From: Oscillospiraceae bacterium | GTDB lineage: Bacteria; Bacillota; Clostridia; Oscillospirales; Oscillospiraceae | Length of the DNA stretch: 64,000 bases | Reading direction: 5' to 3' | Assembly (NCBI GenBank): GCA_902767915.1 | Contig: CACXJE010000001.1 | Coordinates: forward strand, 62,001 to 126,000 | Shown: positions 25,258 through 32,710 of the stretch, in pieces | Position numbering within the stretch: position 1 is the stretch's first letter | How the letters are laid out: every line of letters begins with the position of its first letter | Made by a program: the position numbers and the translations under genes | Notes under the pieces: generated by a model | Seen by the model: the letters and a program-made list of their open reading frames with translations, nothing else | What the model was told of the DNA's origin: nothing | The model's database searches: none

Positions 25258-25956
25258 TCAGGTGTTTTCGGAACTTTTCACGGGAATCGGGCAAAAGTCC
25301 GTATAATCCGCTGCCACCAGGTGAAAGTCGATGCCCTCATAGAGGCCGGTAATTGCCAGCCGGTGGCTCTCCGAGTGCAGATGACCGTAATAGCAGGCCC
25401 CTACCTCATATTTGTGCAGCAGGTCCAGGATCGGACGGCACAGATACCCCCGGTACACCGGCGGGTAGTGCAGGAAGCAGATCTTTTCCCGGTCGCCGGC
25501 GGCCCGCAGGGAGGTCTCCAGCCGGATCAGCTCCCGGTTCAGGATCTTTTCATCGTGGGCGCCGCCCTTCTCTTCCTCAAAAAACCAGCCCCGGGTGCCG
25601 CAGATGGCCAGATCTTCATACGCATAGCAGTTGTTGTTCAGGACCCACATGTCCGAAAAACCGTTTTCTGCGCAAAACTTATAAAACTTGGAAGCGGTGG
25701 TCCACCAATAATCGTGATTGCCCTTGAGAATGATCTTACGTCCGGGAATCGCGGCAATATAGGCAAAATCCTCCCTGGCCTGGGGTAAATCCATGGCCCA
25801 GCTCAGATCCCCCAGCAGAACCGTGGTGTCCTCCGGCCGGATGACCGACAGGCCCCGGCGCAGCTTCTCCATATAGCCCACCCAGCGATTGCCAAACACA
25901 TCCATGGGCTTATCTGTCCCCAGAGACAGATGCAGATCTCCGATGGCGTAGAGCAT
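25258..25956 (-). CDS. Metallophosphoesterase
   Basis: 232-residue calcineurin-like phosphoesterase with all metal-binding motifs: GDLHLS (residues 6-11), GDLSWAMD (about 49-56), KGNHDYWW (about 76-83), the histidine in FLHYPP (about 161-166) and GHLHSESH (about 189-196). Close relatives in Firmicutes are annotated only as phosphoesterases. It is the last gene of the lepB-to-dipeptidase direction of transcription, but a strong hairpin lies just upstream, so it may have a separate promoter. Substrate not deducible. Confidence 0.88.
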   Translation of the reverse strand: MLYAIGDLHLSLGTDKPMDVFGNRWVGYMEKLRRGLSVIRPEDTTVLLGDLSWAMDLPQAREDFAYIAAIPGRKIILKGNHDYWWTTASKFYKFCAENGFSDMWVLNNNCYAYEDLAICGTRGWFFEEEKGGAHDEKILNRELIRLETSLRAAGDREKICFLHYPPVYRGYLCRPILDLLHKYEVGACYYGHLHSESHRLAITGLYEGIDFHLVAADYTDFCPIPVKSSENT

Positions 25957-25993
25957 CAGCCATGCTCCTTTCTTCCGGGTTTGCAGCGTCAGA

Positions 25994-26053
25994 AAAGCCG
26001 CATGCAGCTTGTCAAAAATGTCTTTTTGACAGTCTCAAAACGCATGCGGCTTT
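25994..26053 (-). terminator. Nested hairpin downstream of the dipeptidase gene
   Basis: Outer arms AAAGCCGCATGC (25994-26005) and GCATGCGGCTTT (26042-26053) are perfect complements. An inner hairpin TGTCAAAAA/TTTTTGACA (26010-26018 and 26023-26031) sits in the loop. On the minus strand the outer stem ends in CTTTTCTG. Likely terminator for the rnhB-yraN-dipeptidase genes. Confidence 0.75.
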
Positions 26054-26065
26054 AACTGTCACATA

Positions 26066-27040
26066 TTATCCGCCCACGCGGCTCTTTTGCAGATGCTGGA
26101 TGAAGAACCGGGCGGCGTTATTGTTCATAATGTGCAGGACCTGTTCTTCCTCCATCCCCTGGGCCATCAGATACCGGCCCAGGTCGTTGTAGCAGTCGAC
26201 GCCGGTGAAACCCACAGGCAGCTCGTCGCAGCCGTCCAGATCACCGCCCAGAGACAGATGATGACCGCCGCCCAGCTCCAGGAAGTGGTCGATGTGCCGT
26301 TTCACGTCGCCGAAATCCGCCCGGCCCTCTGCGCGCAGGAAGGGAGAATAGAGGTTCAGGCCCACCAGGCCCCCGAAGTTGCAGATGGTTTTGAACTGCT
26401 TATCGGTCAGGTTCCGGCTGTGATTGCAGACGGCCCGGCTGTTGGAATGGCTGGCCACGATGGGGGCTGAGGTGATGTCGCACAGATCCCAGAAGGCCTG
26501 CTCGGAAAGATGGCTTACGTCGATGACGATGCCCAGCTCCTGGGCCCGCCGCACAAAGGCCTTCCCTTCCGGGGTCAGTCCCTCGCCGGTGGCGTGGGAG
26601 CCCGCCAGCAGGTTCCGGTGGTTCCAGGTCAGGGTCGTCATGACGATGCCGAGGCTTTTCAGCTCCTCCAGCCGGCCCGGATCGCAGCCGATGACCTCCG
26701 GTCCCTCCAGGGACAGGAACACCGCGTGCTTGCCCTCCTTGACGGTCTGGATCAGATCCTCCGTGCAGCGGCAGAGCCGATGGGTCTGCTTATGCCGCTC
26801 CAGCCGGTCATAAAAATCCATCAGGGCGGAAATGAATTTCTGCTCCGCTTCCCCCCGGGTCAGCGGCTCATAGTTTTGGTCGTATACGCAGCAGAAGGCA
26901 TAGACCTGAATGTGGCTCATCAGCCGATCGGCACGGTTCAGATCCAGCTGCAGATCATTCTGCCGCCAGTCCTTCTTCTGCTGAAACAACTCCACGGCGG
27001 TGTCGCAGTGGAGGTCGAATACCGGGAATTTTTCTCTCAT
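26066..27040 (-). CDS. Membrane dipeptidase (peptidase family M19)
   Basis: 324-residue zinc dipeptidase of the renal-dipeptidase/PepD family. Zinc-ligand motifs are FDLHCDTA (about residues 8-15), SLEGPE (about 109-114), DVSHLSE (about 179-185) and ASHSNSRAVC (about 200-209), with GGDLDG near 268. No signal peptide is seen, so it is probably cytoplasmic despite the family name. The start overlaps the yraN stop by four bases (ATGA type), indicating coupling. Confidence 0.92.
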   Translation of the reverse strand: MREKFPVFDLHCDTAVELFQQKKDWRQNDLQLDLNRADRLMSHIQVYAFCCVYDQNYEPLTRGEAEQKFISALMDFYDRLERHKQTHRLCRCTEDLIQTVKEGKHAVFLSLEGPEVIGCDPGRLEELKSLGIVMTTLTWNHRNLLAGSHATGEGLTPEGKAFVRRAQELGIVIDVSHLSEQAFWDLCDITSAPIVASHSNSRAVCNHSRNLTDKQFKTICNFGGLVGLNLYSPFLRAEGRADFGDVKRHIDHFLELGGGHHLSLGGDLDGCDELPVGFTGVDCYNDLGRYLMAQGMEEEQVLHIMNNNAARFFIQHLQKSRVGG

Positions 27041-27402
27041 TGAAATGCGTCCTCGATCCAGTTATATTTCGGTTTTTTGGTTTCCATGCCCTCCGGGGCG
27101 TAAATCTCCAGCACGTCGAAGCGGGGCTGCAGGTCGGACTCGTTCTGGCTGAGCCAGACGGAGGCGGTGGTCCGCAGCCGCTCCTGCTTGTAATGATCCA
27201 CATATTCCGCGGCCCGGGCAAAGCTGTCCGATTTGCGGAGCTTGACCTCCACAAAGACGATGTATCGCCGGTTCTGCACGATCAGGTCGATCTCCCCGAA
27301 ACGGCAGCTATAATTCATAGCCACCAGCCGGTAGCGTTTTTTTCGGAAGAATTCCGCCGCCAGAGCTTCTCCCCAGCGGCCCACCAGCCGCCTGTCATCC
27401 AT
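27037..27402 (-). CDS. yraN: YraN family (UPF0102) endonuclease-like protein
   Basis: 121-residue protein with the restriction-endonuclease-like fold of UPF0102: [12 protein letters not shown] at the N-terminus, the active-site pattern [19 protein letters not shown] (about residues 36-54, D-x(n)-E-V-K), and an FDVLEIY strand. Members commonly follow rnhB, as here, where the two genes overlap by eight bases. Its cellular role is not established. Confidence 0.92.
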   Translation of the reverse strand: MDDRRLVGRWGEALAAEFFRKKRYRLVAMNYSCRFGEIDLIVQNRRYIVFVEVKLRKSDSFARAAEYVDHYKQERLRTTASVWLSQNESDLQPRFDVLEIYAPEGMETKKPKYNWIEDAFQ

Positions 27403-27994
27403 AGCGCTTCAAAAACGAGCGGCGGTGAATGGGACAAAGCCCGTGGGCGTCCAGGGCGGCGTAATGGGCCTTGGTGCCGTAGCCCTTATGAACGGCAAAG
27501 CCGTATTCCGGATAGGTTTTATCCAGCTCCGTCATGAGCCGGTCCCGGGTCACCTTGGCAAGAATCGAGGCCGCAGCAACCGCGGCACAGCGGCTGTCCC
27601 CCTTGACCACAGTAAGGGTAGGGAGCCCCAGTCCCGGATCCCGGTTGCCGTCCACCAGGCAGAAATCGGGCTGCGGATCCAGCCGGGAAACCGCGCCGCG
27701 CATGGCCTCGAAGGTGGCCTGCAGGATGTTGATCTCGTCGATCCGTTTTTCGTCCACCAGGCAGACGGCCCAGGCCACGGCCTCCCGGGTGATGACGTCA
27801 TAGAGCTGGTCCCGCTTTTTCTCGCTGAGCTTCTTGGAATCGTTCAGGCCCGGGATCTCCAGATCCCGGGGCAGGATGCAGGCGGCAGCACAGACCGGAC
27901 CCGCCAAAGGGCCGCGGCCAGCTTCGTCGACGCCGCAGACGGCTTTATAGCCCTCCGAGCGGAGGGCAGCTTCGTATTGATATAAATCTGTCAT
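27395..27994 (-). CDS. rnhB: Ribonuclease HII
   Basis: 199-residue RNase HII, which nicks the RNA strand of RNA-DNA hybrids and removes misincorporated ribonucleotides. The catalytic motif [16 protein letters not shown] lies at about residues 19-34, with [12 protein letters not shown] near 51-62, LVDGNRD near 111 and [21 protein letters not shown] (shown in parts: [12 protein letters not shown]) near 125-145. The ATG at 27994 is preferred by family alignment, although no strong ribosome binding site is visible; an ATG at 28018 is an alternative. The frame extends further upstream only through the tandem repeat array. Confidence 0.95.
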   Translation of the reverse strand: MTDLYQYEAALRSEGYKAVCGVDEAGRGPLAGPVCAAACILPRDLEIPGLNDSKKLSEKKRDQLYDVITREAVAWAVCLVDEKRIDEINILQATFEAMRGAVSRLDPQPDFCLVDGNRDPGLGLPTLTVVKGDSRCAAVAAASILAKVTRDRLMTELDKTYPEYGFAVHKGYGTKAHYAALDAHGLCPIHRRSFLKRYG

Positions 27995-28030
27995 AAACGT
28001 TAACCAATCATAAACCATGTACGACAAATA

Positions 28031-28306
28031 ACGAAGTCGGTTGCCTTGGGATCGCCTGCTGACGCAGGCGATGAATGGCGCACATTGTGCGCCGCTACGG
28101 CGAGTATCGAAACCGGTTGCCTTGGGATCGCCTGCTGACGCAGGCGATGAATGGCGCACACTATGCGCCGCTACGGCGAATGCTGAAACCGGCTGCCTTG
28201 GGATCGCCTGCTGGCGCAGGCGATGAATGGCGCACATTGTGCGCCGCTACGGCGAATTTCGGAACTGTTTGCCTTGGGCGGGCGGCCGATGGCCGCCCCT
28301 ACGGGG
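28031..28306. repeat. 76-bp tandem repeat array of paired palindromes
   Basis: Copies begin at matching points 28041, 28117, 28193 and 28269, an exact 76-base period. Copies 1-3 are nearly identical; each contains two palindromes, ATCGCCTGC-TGAC-GCAGGCGAT (or TGGC loop) and GGCGCACA-T-TGTGCGCC, followed by GCTACGGCGA. Copy 2 has a C-TATG change in the second core. The fourth copy keeps the GCCTTGGG lead but has only one palindrome with GGGCGGCC/GGCCGCCC arms, then CCTACGG. The array occupies the whole 312-bp gap between rbgA and rnhB; nothing else is seen there. Confidence 0.92.
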
Positions 28307-29170
28307 CTATTGGGGCGTTTCCAGGGTGAAGCGGCCCAGCTTGCAGCTGCGGTATTCTTCCAATACCACCTTTGCCATCCGTTCGAGATCCAGCTCGTTT
28401 CCGGGAAGCAGGAAGCCTCGCTTGCGGGCGGCAAGCTCCATCAGCTCGAAGCCCGTCGTTTCCGGGCCCGCCTCGATCTTATACCGTTCCCGCAGGGCCT
28501 GGGGATACTCCTGCCAAAGCTGACGCATCAGACGGGCGGACAGGGTTTCCACGTCCAGAATATCATCCTTCACCGCTCCCGTGAAGGCCAGGCGCAGGCC
28601 CACCTCCGGGTCCTCGAATTTCGGCCAGAGGATGCCGGGGGTGTCCAGCAGCAGAAGGCCCTGGTCCACGGTGACCCATTGCTTGCCCCGGGTGACCCCG
28701 GGCCTGTTTTCGGCCTTGGCGCCCTTCCGGCCGGCAATCTGGTTGATGAAGGTGGATTTTCCCACGTTGGGAATGCCCACCACCATGACCTTCAGGGGCT
28801 TGCCGGCCATACCCTTCTCTGCGTAGCGGCGGAGCTTCTCCGCCAAAAGCCGCCGCAGGGCCGGGCCGAAGTCCGTGATGCCCTTGCGGTTTTTGCAGTC
28901 GGTTCGAATCACCGCCATGCCCTGGGCCTTGAACCAGGCTGCCCAGGCGGCGGTACGGTCCGGATCCGCCATATCGATCCGGTTCAGAATCACCATCCGG
29001 GGCTTGTTGCCGCAGATGGCGTCGATATCCGGGTTCCGGGAGGACCGGGGGATTCTGGCGTCCAGTATTTCGCACACAGCGTCCACCAGCCGCAGATCCG
29101 CCTCCATCATGCGGCGGGTCTTGGTCATGTGACCGGGATACCATTGAATATTCAGATCCTCAGTTGTCAT
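28307..29170 (-). CDS. rbgA: Ribosome biogenesis GTPase RbgA (YlqF)
   Basis: 287-residue circularly permuted GTPase required for late 50S assembly. Signature IQWYPGHMTK at about residues 8-17. The G motifs appear in permuted order: G4 as LNRIDMAD (about 61-68), then G1 GIPNVGKSTFINQI (about 131-144), G2/G3 with PGVTRG and LLDTPGILWP (about 170-183). The C-terminal ANTAR-like helical part ends about ten residues before the stop. The start overlaps lepB by 11 bases, an arrangement common in Firmicutes (lepB-rbgA-rnhB). Confidence 0.96.
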   Translation of the reverse strand: MTTEDLNIQWYPGHMTKTRRMMEADLRLVDAVCEILDARIPRSSRNPDIDAICGNKPRMVILNRIDMADPDRTAAWAAWFKAQGMAVIRTDCKNRKGITDFGPALRRLLAEKLRRYAEKGMAGKPLKVMVVGIPNVGKSTFINQIAGRKGAKAENRPGVTRGKQWVTVDQGLLLLDTPGILWPKFEDPEVGLRLAFTGAVKDDILDVETLSARLMRQLWQEYPQALRERYKIEAGPETTGFELMELAARKRGFLLPGNELDLERMAKVVLEEYRSCKLGRFTLETPQ

Positions 29171-29858
29171 ATACGTCTCCCAGACGGCTCCAATCCCGTT
29201 TATTTCCCGCCGTGCGGTCCACGCCCGGCACCGCGATCCACAGGGCCTTGCCTACGATGTAGCGTTCATCCACCACGCCCAACTGGTCAACCCGGCTGTC
29301 GAAGGAGTGGTTTCGGTTGTCGCCCATCAGAAAATAGCAGCCGTCGGGGACCGTGATGCTGTAGCCGTCGCCGGCATAGATGGTTTCCTTCATCGGCGGA
29401 TTTTCCGCCGGGGACCGGTTGATATAGGGCTCCTCCAGGACGGTTCCGTCCACGTAGACCCGCAGAGAGCCGGTTTCATCCTTGTGAAACTCCACAGTCT
29501 GGCCGGGACCGCCGATCACCCGCTTGACGATGGGCTTCCAGTCCTCAAACTGAGGGGTGCAGGCCACCACGATATCGCCGGTCCTGTAGCCGCCGCAAAG
29601 GAAATTGCTTTTCAGAATCAAAAAATCTCCGTCTCTGGCATAGGTTTTCTCCTCGCCCCCCACTAAGGTGGGGTACATGGAGCTGCCGGAAACCCCGACA
29701 ATTCGCGCAAAGAAAATAAAGACAAAGGTCACCGCGGCAAGTATGCAGCAAAGATCGTGCAGAAGCGAATAGACGCCCCCGGTGAAGCCCCTGGCCTCAA
29801 AGGGGGATACTTTCTTCTTTTTGCCGGGCTGGCCGGAAAGCTGCTGTGTATCAGCCAT
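29160..29858 (-). CDS. lepB: Signal peptidase I
   Basis: 232-residue type I signal peptidase that cleaves Sec/Tat signal peptides on the outer face of the membrane. A basic N-terminus (PGKKKK) is followed by one transmembrane helix (about residues 32-52). The catalytic Ser60 lies in GSSMYPT and the general base Lys112 in KPIVKRVIG; GDNRNHSFDSR (about 179-189) is box E. It would process the secreted proteins in this window. It heads the lepB-rbgA-rnhB genes with a clear promoter. Confidence 0.96.
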   Translation of the reverse strand: MADTQQLSGQPGKKKKVSPFEARGFTGGVYSLLHDLCCILAAVTFVFIFFARIVGVSGSSMYPTLVGGEEKTYARDGDFLILKSNFLCGGYRTGDIVVACTPQFEDWKPIVKRVIGGPGQTVEFHKDETGSLRVYVDGTVLEEPYINRSPAENPPMKETIYAGDGYSITVPDGCYFLMGDNRNHSFDSRVDQLGVVDERYIVGKALWIAVPGVDRTAGNKRDWSRLGDVYDN

Positions 29859-29906
29859 GATCGTTCTCCTGTTCCGGGGATATCCCCGCTATACTCCAAA
29901 GTTCGC

Positions 29907-29935
29907 ATTATATATTATATACTACGCGGCGTCAA
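29907..29935 (-). promoter_or_regulatory. Promoter of the lepB operon
   Basis: On the minus strand TTGACG (29935-29930), 17-base spacer, TATAAT (29912-29907). Close to consensus and divergent from the DUF1292 gene. Confidence 0.78.
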
Positions 29936-30029
29936 ATTCCAAGCCCCAAAACAATATTTTTTGTAGTCTTGCACAAATTGCAGGTTTGAATTTTGCGGAA
30001 TCTGCCATTCCTATGTGACAGGTTTTCTC

Positions 30030-30058
30030 TTGATTTTCTTCGGATTTCCGGGTAAAAT
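30030..30058 (+). promoter_or_regulatory. Promoter of the DUF1292 gene
   Basis: TTGATT (30030-30035), 17-base spacer, TAAAAT (30053-30058), giving a leader of about 25 nt before the ATG at 30090. Confidence 0.72.
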
Positions 30059-30089
30059 AAAACCAGAAATCAATGGAAGGAGCTTCCGG

Positions 30090-30368
30090 ATGAGCGAACT
30101 GTACGGAGACGACTTTATCACCATCACCGATGAGGACGGCAAGGAATATGAGTTGGAGGTCCTTGCGACCACAGAATACAATGGCGCCACCTATCTCGGC
30201 GTCTGCCCCGCCGGTCTCGACGAGGAGGAAGAAATTGAGGTCAGCATTCTGAAGGTCACCGAGGAAGACGGTGAGGAGCTTTTAGAGGCCGTCACCGACG
30301 AGGAAGAGCTGCAGGCGGTCTACGATCTGCTGCTCAACGAGGAAGAAGACGAGGACGAAGAGGACTGA
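30090..30368 (+). CDS. DUF1292 domain-containing protein (YrzB-like)
   Basis: 92-residue very acidic protein of the DUF1292 family. It has the typical opening DDFITITDEDGKEYELEVL and middle LGVCPAG with short beta-strands, then an extremely acidic tail (NEEEDEDEED). Function unknown for the whole family, which in Firmicutes is often near the Holliday-junction resolvase gene yrrK; that gene is not here. The ATG at 30090 follows GGAAGGAG at seven bases; the open frame upstream of it lies over the promoter. Confidence 0.85.
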   Translation: MSELYGDDFITITDEDGKEYELEVLATTEYNGATYLGVCPAGLDEEEEIEVSILKVTEEDGEELLEAVTDEEELQAVYDLLLNEEEDEDEED

Positions 30369-30373
30369 GCCCT

Positions 30374-30402
30374 TTGACCGGCACGCAGTCCAACGATAGA
30401 AC
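30374..30402 (+). promoter_or_regulatory. Promoter of the putative 6S RNA
   Basis: TTGACC (30374-30379), 17-base spacer, TAGAAC (30397-30402), starting five bases after the DUF1292 stop. The predicted start (about 30409) fits the left arm of the RNA's closing stem. Confidence 0.72.
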
Positions 30403-30409
30403 AGAATAG

Positions 30410-30617
30410 AAACAAGCCCTGCTTGGTGCGTGATGCCCCCTTTTAGACCCACATCAATCATTCGGGACGCCTGATCTTCCGGAATGGATTGTAGACCTCC
30501 CGCCCCGGCCTCGACCGTCGGCGGACGTTGGGAACAGAGAAGTTTCAGAGGGGCGACCCACCTGCCCGTATCGTGCAGGTTATAAATGGGAGCACACGGC
30601 CACAGCGGGGTTTTTTT
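30410..30617 (+). ncRNA. ssrS: Probable 6S RNA
   Basis: A non-coding stretch of about 200 nt with its own promoter and a terminal T run (30611-30617). The two ends pair as the closing stem of 6S RNA would: CCCTGCT (30417-30423) with AGCGGGG (30604-30610), and TGGT-G-CGTG with CACG-GCCA just inside it. The size, the promoter, the end-to-end rod shape and the tail GGGAGCACACGGCC are what is expected of 6S RNA, which binds housekeeping RNA polymerase. It was identified by reading the fold, not by a covariance search. SRP RNA, tmRNA and RNase P hallmarks are absent. Confidence 0.68.
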
Positions 30618-30700
30618 CGGCTATTTTCAGCCGTTTCCGGACGGGGGTTCGCGCAGAATCGCCTGTTTCGGATATTTTTTTGGTTTCATGCAATTTTTTC

Positions 30701-30729
30701 TTGCAACTGAAGAGGAAACGCGCTATAAT
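30701..30729 (+). promoter_or_regulatory. Promoter of the foldase-like gene
   Basis: TTGCAA (30701-30706), 17-base spacer, TATAAT (30724-30729), 60 bases before the ATG. It lies 80 bases after the 6S RNA T run, so this gene is transcribed independently. Confidence 0.8.
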
Positions 30730-30789
30730 ATGTGCTAACTGGTCACAGGTGACTGTACCGAAAGCAATTATTGAGAGGATTGATGAAAC

Positions 30790-32499
30790 ATGAGCGCATC
30801 TGCATCCAAGAAGAAGCGCAAGGAACTCGAAACGCAGGGTCTTTCCCCCAAGGAGATCCGCGCAAAAAAGGAAACTGATAAGCGGAAGAAGACGACCCGC
30901 AATATTATACTTGCTGTGGTAGCTGTCCTTCTGGTGGCCGCCATTGTGGTGGGTATTATTGCCCTGCTGAATCACCGCTACCGCCAGACCGTCGCCACCG
31001 TCGGCGATCAGAAGATTACCGTTCCGGTCTACAACTGCTTCTATGCCAACAACGCCAACCAGATGTATTCCTACCTGTCCCAGTTCAATGCGGTTCAGCC
31101 CAATGTGAAGTTCTCCGAGCAGGCCAACCCCTACGGCGAGGGCACCCTGGAGGATTATCTGGTGGAGTATACAAATTCCTATCTCCAGTCCGTTTACATT
31201 CTCTACAGCAAGGCCCAGGCCGACAGCAATTTCCAGCTGAGCCAGGATGGCAAGGACAGCATTGCCAAGGCCCTGCAGACCATGAAGGACGACGCTGCTG
31301 CCCGGGGCTATCCCGACGCGGACAAGTTCCTCTCCCAGGCCTACGGCAGAGGCACGACCCTGGAGGACTATGAGACCTACCTGAACATCACCACCGTCGC
31401 CGCCGAGTATGACACCTATCTGCAGAGCACCTTCGCCCCCACCGAGGAGGAACTGAAGTCTGCCTATGAGGCTGCGCCCGACGATTACGACATCGTTGCC
31501 TTCTCCTACTCCGACACCAAGGCTGTGGGCAAGGTGGACAAGGAAAACGAGGACAAGGAAGTCGAGATCACCGACGAGGACAGAGCCGAGGCCAAGAAGA
31601 ACGCTGAGGCCAAGGAAAAGGAGTTCCCCGCCGACGCCACCGAAACCCACGTCCGGAAGTCCAACGTCTCCAGCAACAAGGAGATGGCTGATTGGCTGTT
31701 TGACGCCGCCCGTAAGGAAGGCGACATCAAGACCTTCCAGCTGGATGAGGAAGGCAACAACTACCGGACCATCAAGTTCGGCAGCCGTGACACCAATGAT
31801 TACGCCCGCGTTACCGCTTACGTGATCGAGATCCCGAAGGACAAGGCTCCCGAAGCCGTACAGCCCGAGACCGCGACTCCCGATGCCGAGGCTCCCGAGA
31901 CTGAGGCCCCCGAGACCGAGGCTTCCGAGACCGAGGCCCCCGAGACTGAGGCTCCCGAGACCGAGGCCCCCGAGACCGAGGCTCCCGAGACTGAGGCTCC
32001 CGAGACTGAGGCTCCCGAGACTGAGGCTCCCGAGACTGAGGCTCCCGAGACTGAGGCCCCCGAGACTGTGGCTCCCGCCGACGATGAGAAGAAAGACGAC
32101 GAGAAGACCCCCACTGCCGAAGAAACCCTGGCCAAGATTGTTGACGGTCTGAAGCCCGAGATGACCGACGCGGAATTCGAGGAATACGTCAAGGCCCAGT
32201 ACAAGGCCGTTTCCACCGAGGTTCTGGACAAGAACGATCTTCCCGAGGAAGTCAACGAGTATCTGTTCTCCGCCGATCGCAAGGCCGGCGACTACGAGAC
32301 CATCACCACCGAGGACACCTACTACGTGGTGCGCTACGTCTCCACCAACGAGATGACCTACCGGAACGAAATCGTCAAGAACAGTCTGTACAACGCCATG
32401 TACAGCGAGCTGATGGCTTCCGTCACCATCGACGTGGACAAGAAGGCGCTCAAGTACGCCAACACCGATCTCACCTTCTATCCCTCCTCTGCCAACTGA
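30790..32499 (+). CDS. Membrane-anchored SurA/PrsA-like protein with PETEA repeat
   Basis: 569-residue protein anchored by one N-terminal transmembrane helix (about residues 38-60) after a basic, lysine-rich cytoplasmic start. The outside part begins TVATVGDQKITVPVYNCFY, which matches the way SurA/PrsA/trigger-type foldases start (a strand followed by a helical arm), and has helical arms to about residue 230. It then holds two regions reminiscent of split parvulin-like segments, on each side of a low-complexity spacer: 12 tandem PETEA units (residues about 368-427). KPEMTDAEFEEYVKAQYKA follows. No clear parvulin active site is visible, so isomerase activity is doubtful. Likely an extracytoplasmic chaperone; transcribed alone, with a terminator. 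Confidence 0.7.
   Translation: MSASASKKKRKELETQGLSPKEIRAKKETDKRKKTTRNIILAVVAVLLVAAIVVGIIALLNHRYRQTVATVGDQKITVPVYNCFYANNANQMYSYLSQFNAVQPNVKFSEQANPYGEGTLEDYLVEYTNSYLQSVYILYSKAQADSNFQLSQDGKDSIAKALQTMKDDAAARGYPDADKFLSQAYGRGTTLEDYETYLNITTVAAEYDTYLQSTFAPTEEELKSAYEAAPDDYDIVAFSYSDTKAVGKVDKENEDKEVEITDEDRAEAKKNAEAKEKEFPADATETHVRKSNVSSNKEMADWLFDAARKEGDIKTFQLDEEGNNYRTIKFGSRDTNDYARVTAYVIEIPKDKAPEAVQPETATPDAEAPETEAPETEASETEAPETEAPETEAPETEAPETEAPETEAPETEAPETEAPETEAPETVAPADDEKKDDEKTPTAEETLAKIVDGLKPEMTDAEFEEYVKAQYKAVSTEVLDKNDLPEEVNEYLFSADRKAGDYETITTEDTYYVVRYVSTNEMTYRNEIVKNSLYNAMYSELMASVTIDVDKKALKYANTDLTFYPSSAN
31891..32070 (+). repeat. 15-bp tandem repeat, 12 units (PETEA coding)
   Basis: Twelve 15-base units of the type GCTCCCGAGACTGAG, differing mainly at third positions (GCC/GCT, ACC/ACT) plus a Ser and a Val variant. 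In-frame, so copy-number changes would alter only spacer length. Confidence 0.95.
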
Positions 32500-32513
32500 T
32501 ATTGGCGTATAAG

Positions 32514-32548
32514 AAACCCGCTGCGGAATCCTTCCGCAGCGGGTTTTT
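32514..32548 (+). terminator. Terminator of the foldase-like gene
   Basis: AAACCCGCTGCGGA and TCCGCAGCGGGTTT form a 14-bp stem with a five-base loop and a T run (32544-32548). The mirrored A run suggests it also works on the other strand. Confidence 0.92.
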
Positions 32549-32580
32549 GTGTTCTGTTCTGAAAATTTGGATTTGTCGCG

Positions 32581-32661
32581 CCGTAGGGGGCGGCGTCCAC
32601 GACGCCCCGAACGTACCGATTTCTGATATCTGCGGGCCGTCGAGGACGCCGGCCCCTACGG
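32581..32661. repeat. Head-to-head pair of palindromic repeats
   Basis: Left half CCGTAGGGGGC with core GGCGTC-CAC-GACGCC; right half core near GGCCGTC-GAG-GACG ending GGCCCCTACGG (32653-32661). The outer edges CCGTAGGGG and CCCCTACGG are exact mirror images, as in the pair at 921-990. Lies in the gap after addA; about 30 bases on each side show nothing else. Confidence 0.85.
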
Positions 32662-32710
32662 AGAATTCATAACAGCCCCACAAATCCCGATTTTCGGTCT
32701 GCTCTGCCAG

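Noticed and set aside
27995..28237. Longer RNase HII with an 81-residue N-terminal extension
   Set aside because: The added codons are translated tandem repeats (repeated CAPFIAC-type peptides) with no ribosome binding site.
28031..28306. Could the 76-bp array be a CRISPR?
   Set aside because: The whole 76-base unit is repeated, with no unique spacers, no cas genes nearby, and internal palindromes typical of REP-like units.
30369..30700. SRP RNA, tmRNA or RNase P RNA as the identity of this non-coding stretch
   Set aside because: No GGTCAGG/GGAAGCAGC SRP core, no tRNA-like ends or tag frame of tmRNA, and too short with no conserved P4 core for RNase P; 6S RNA remains the best fit.
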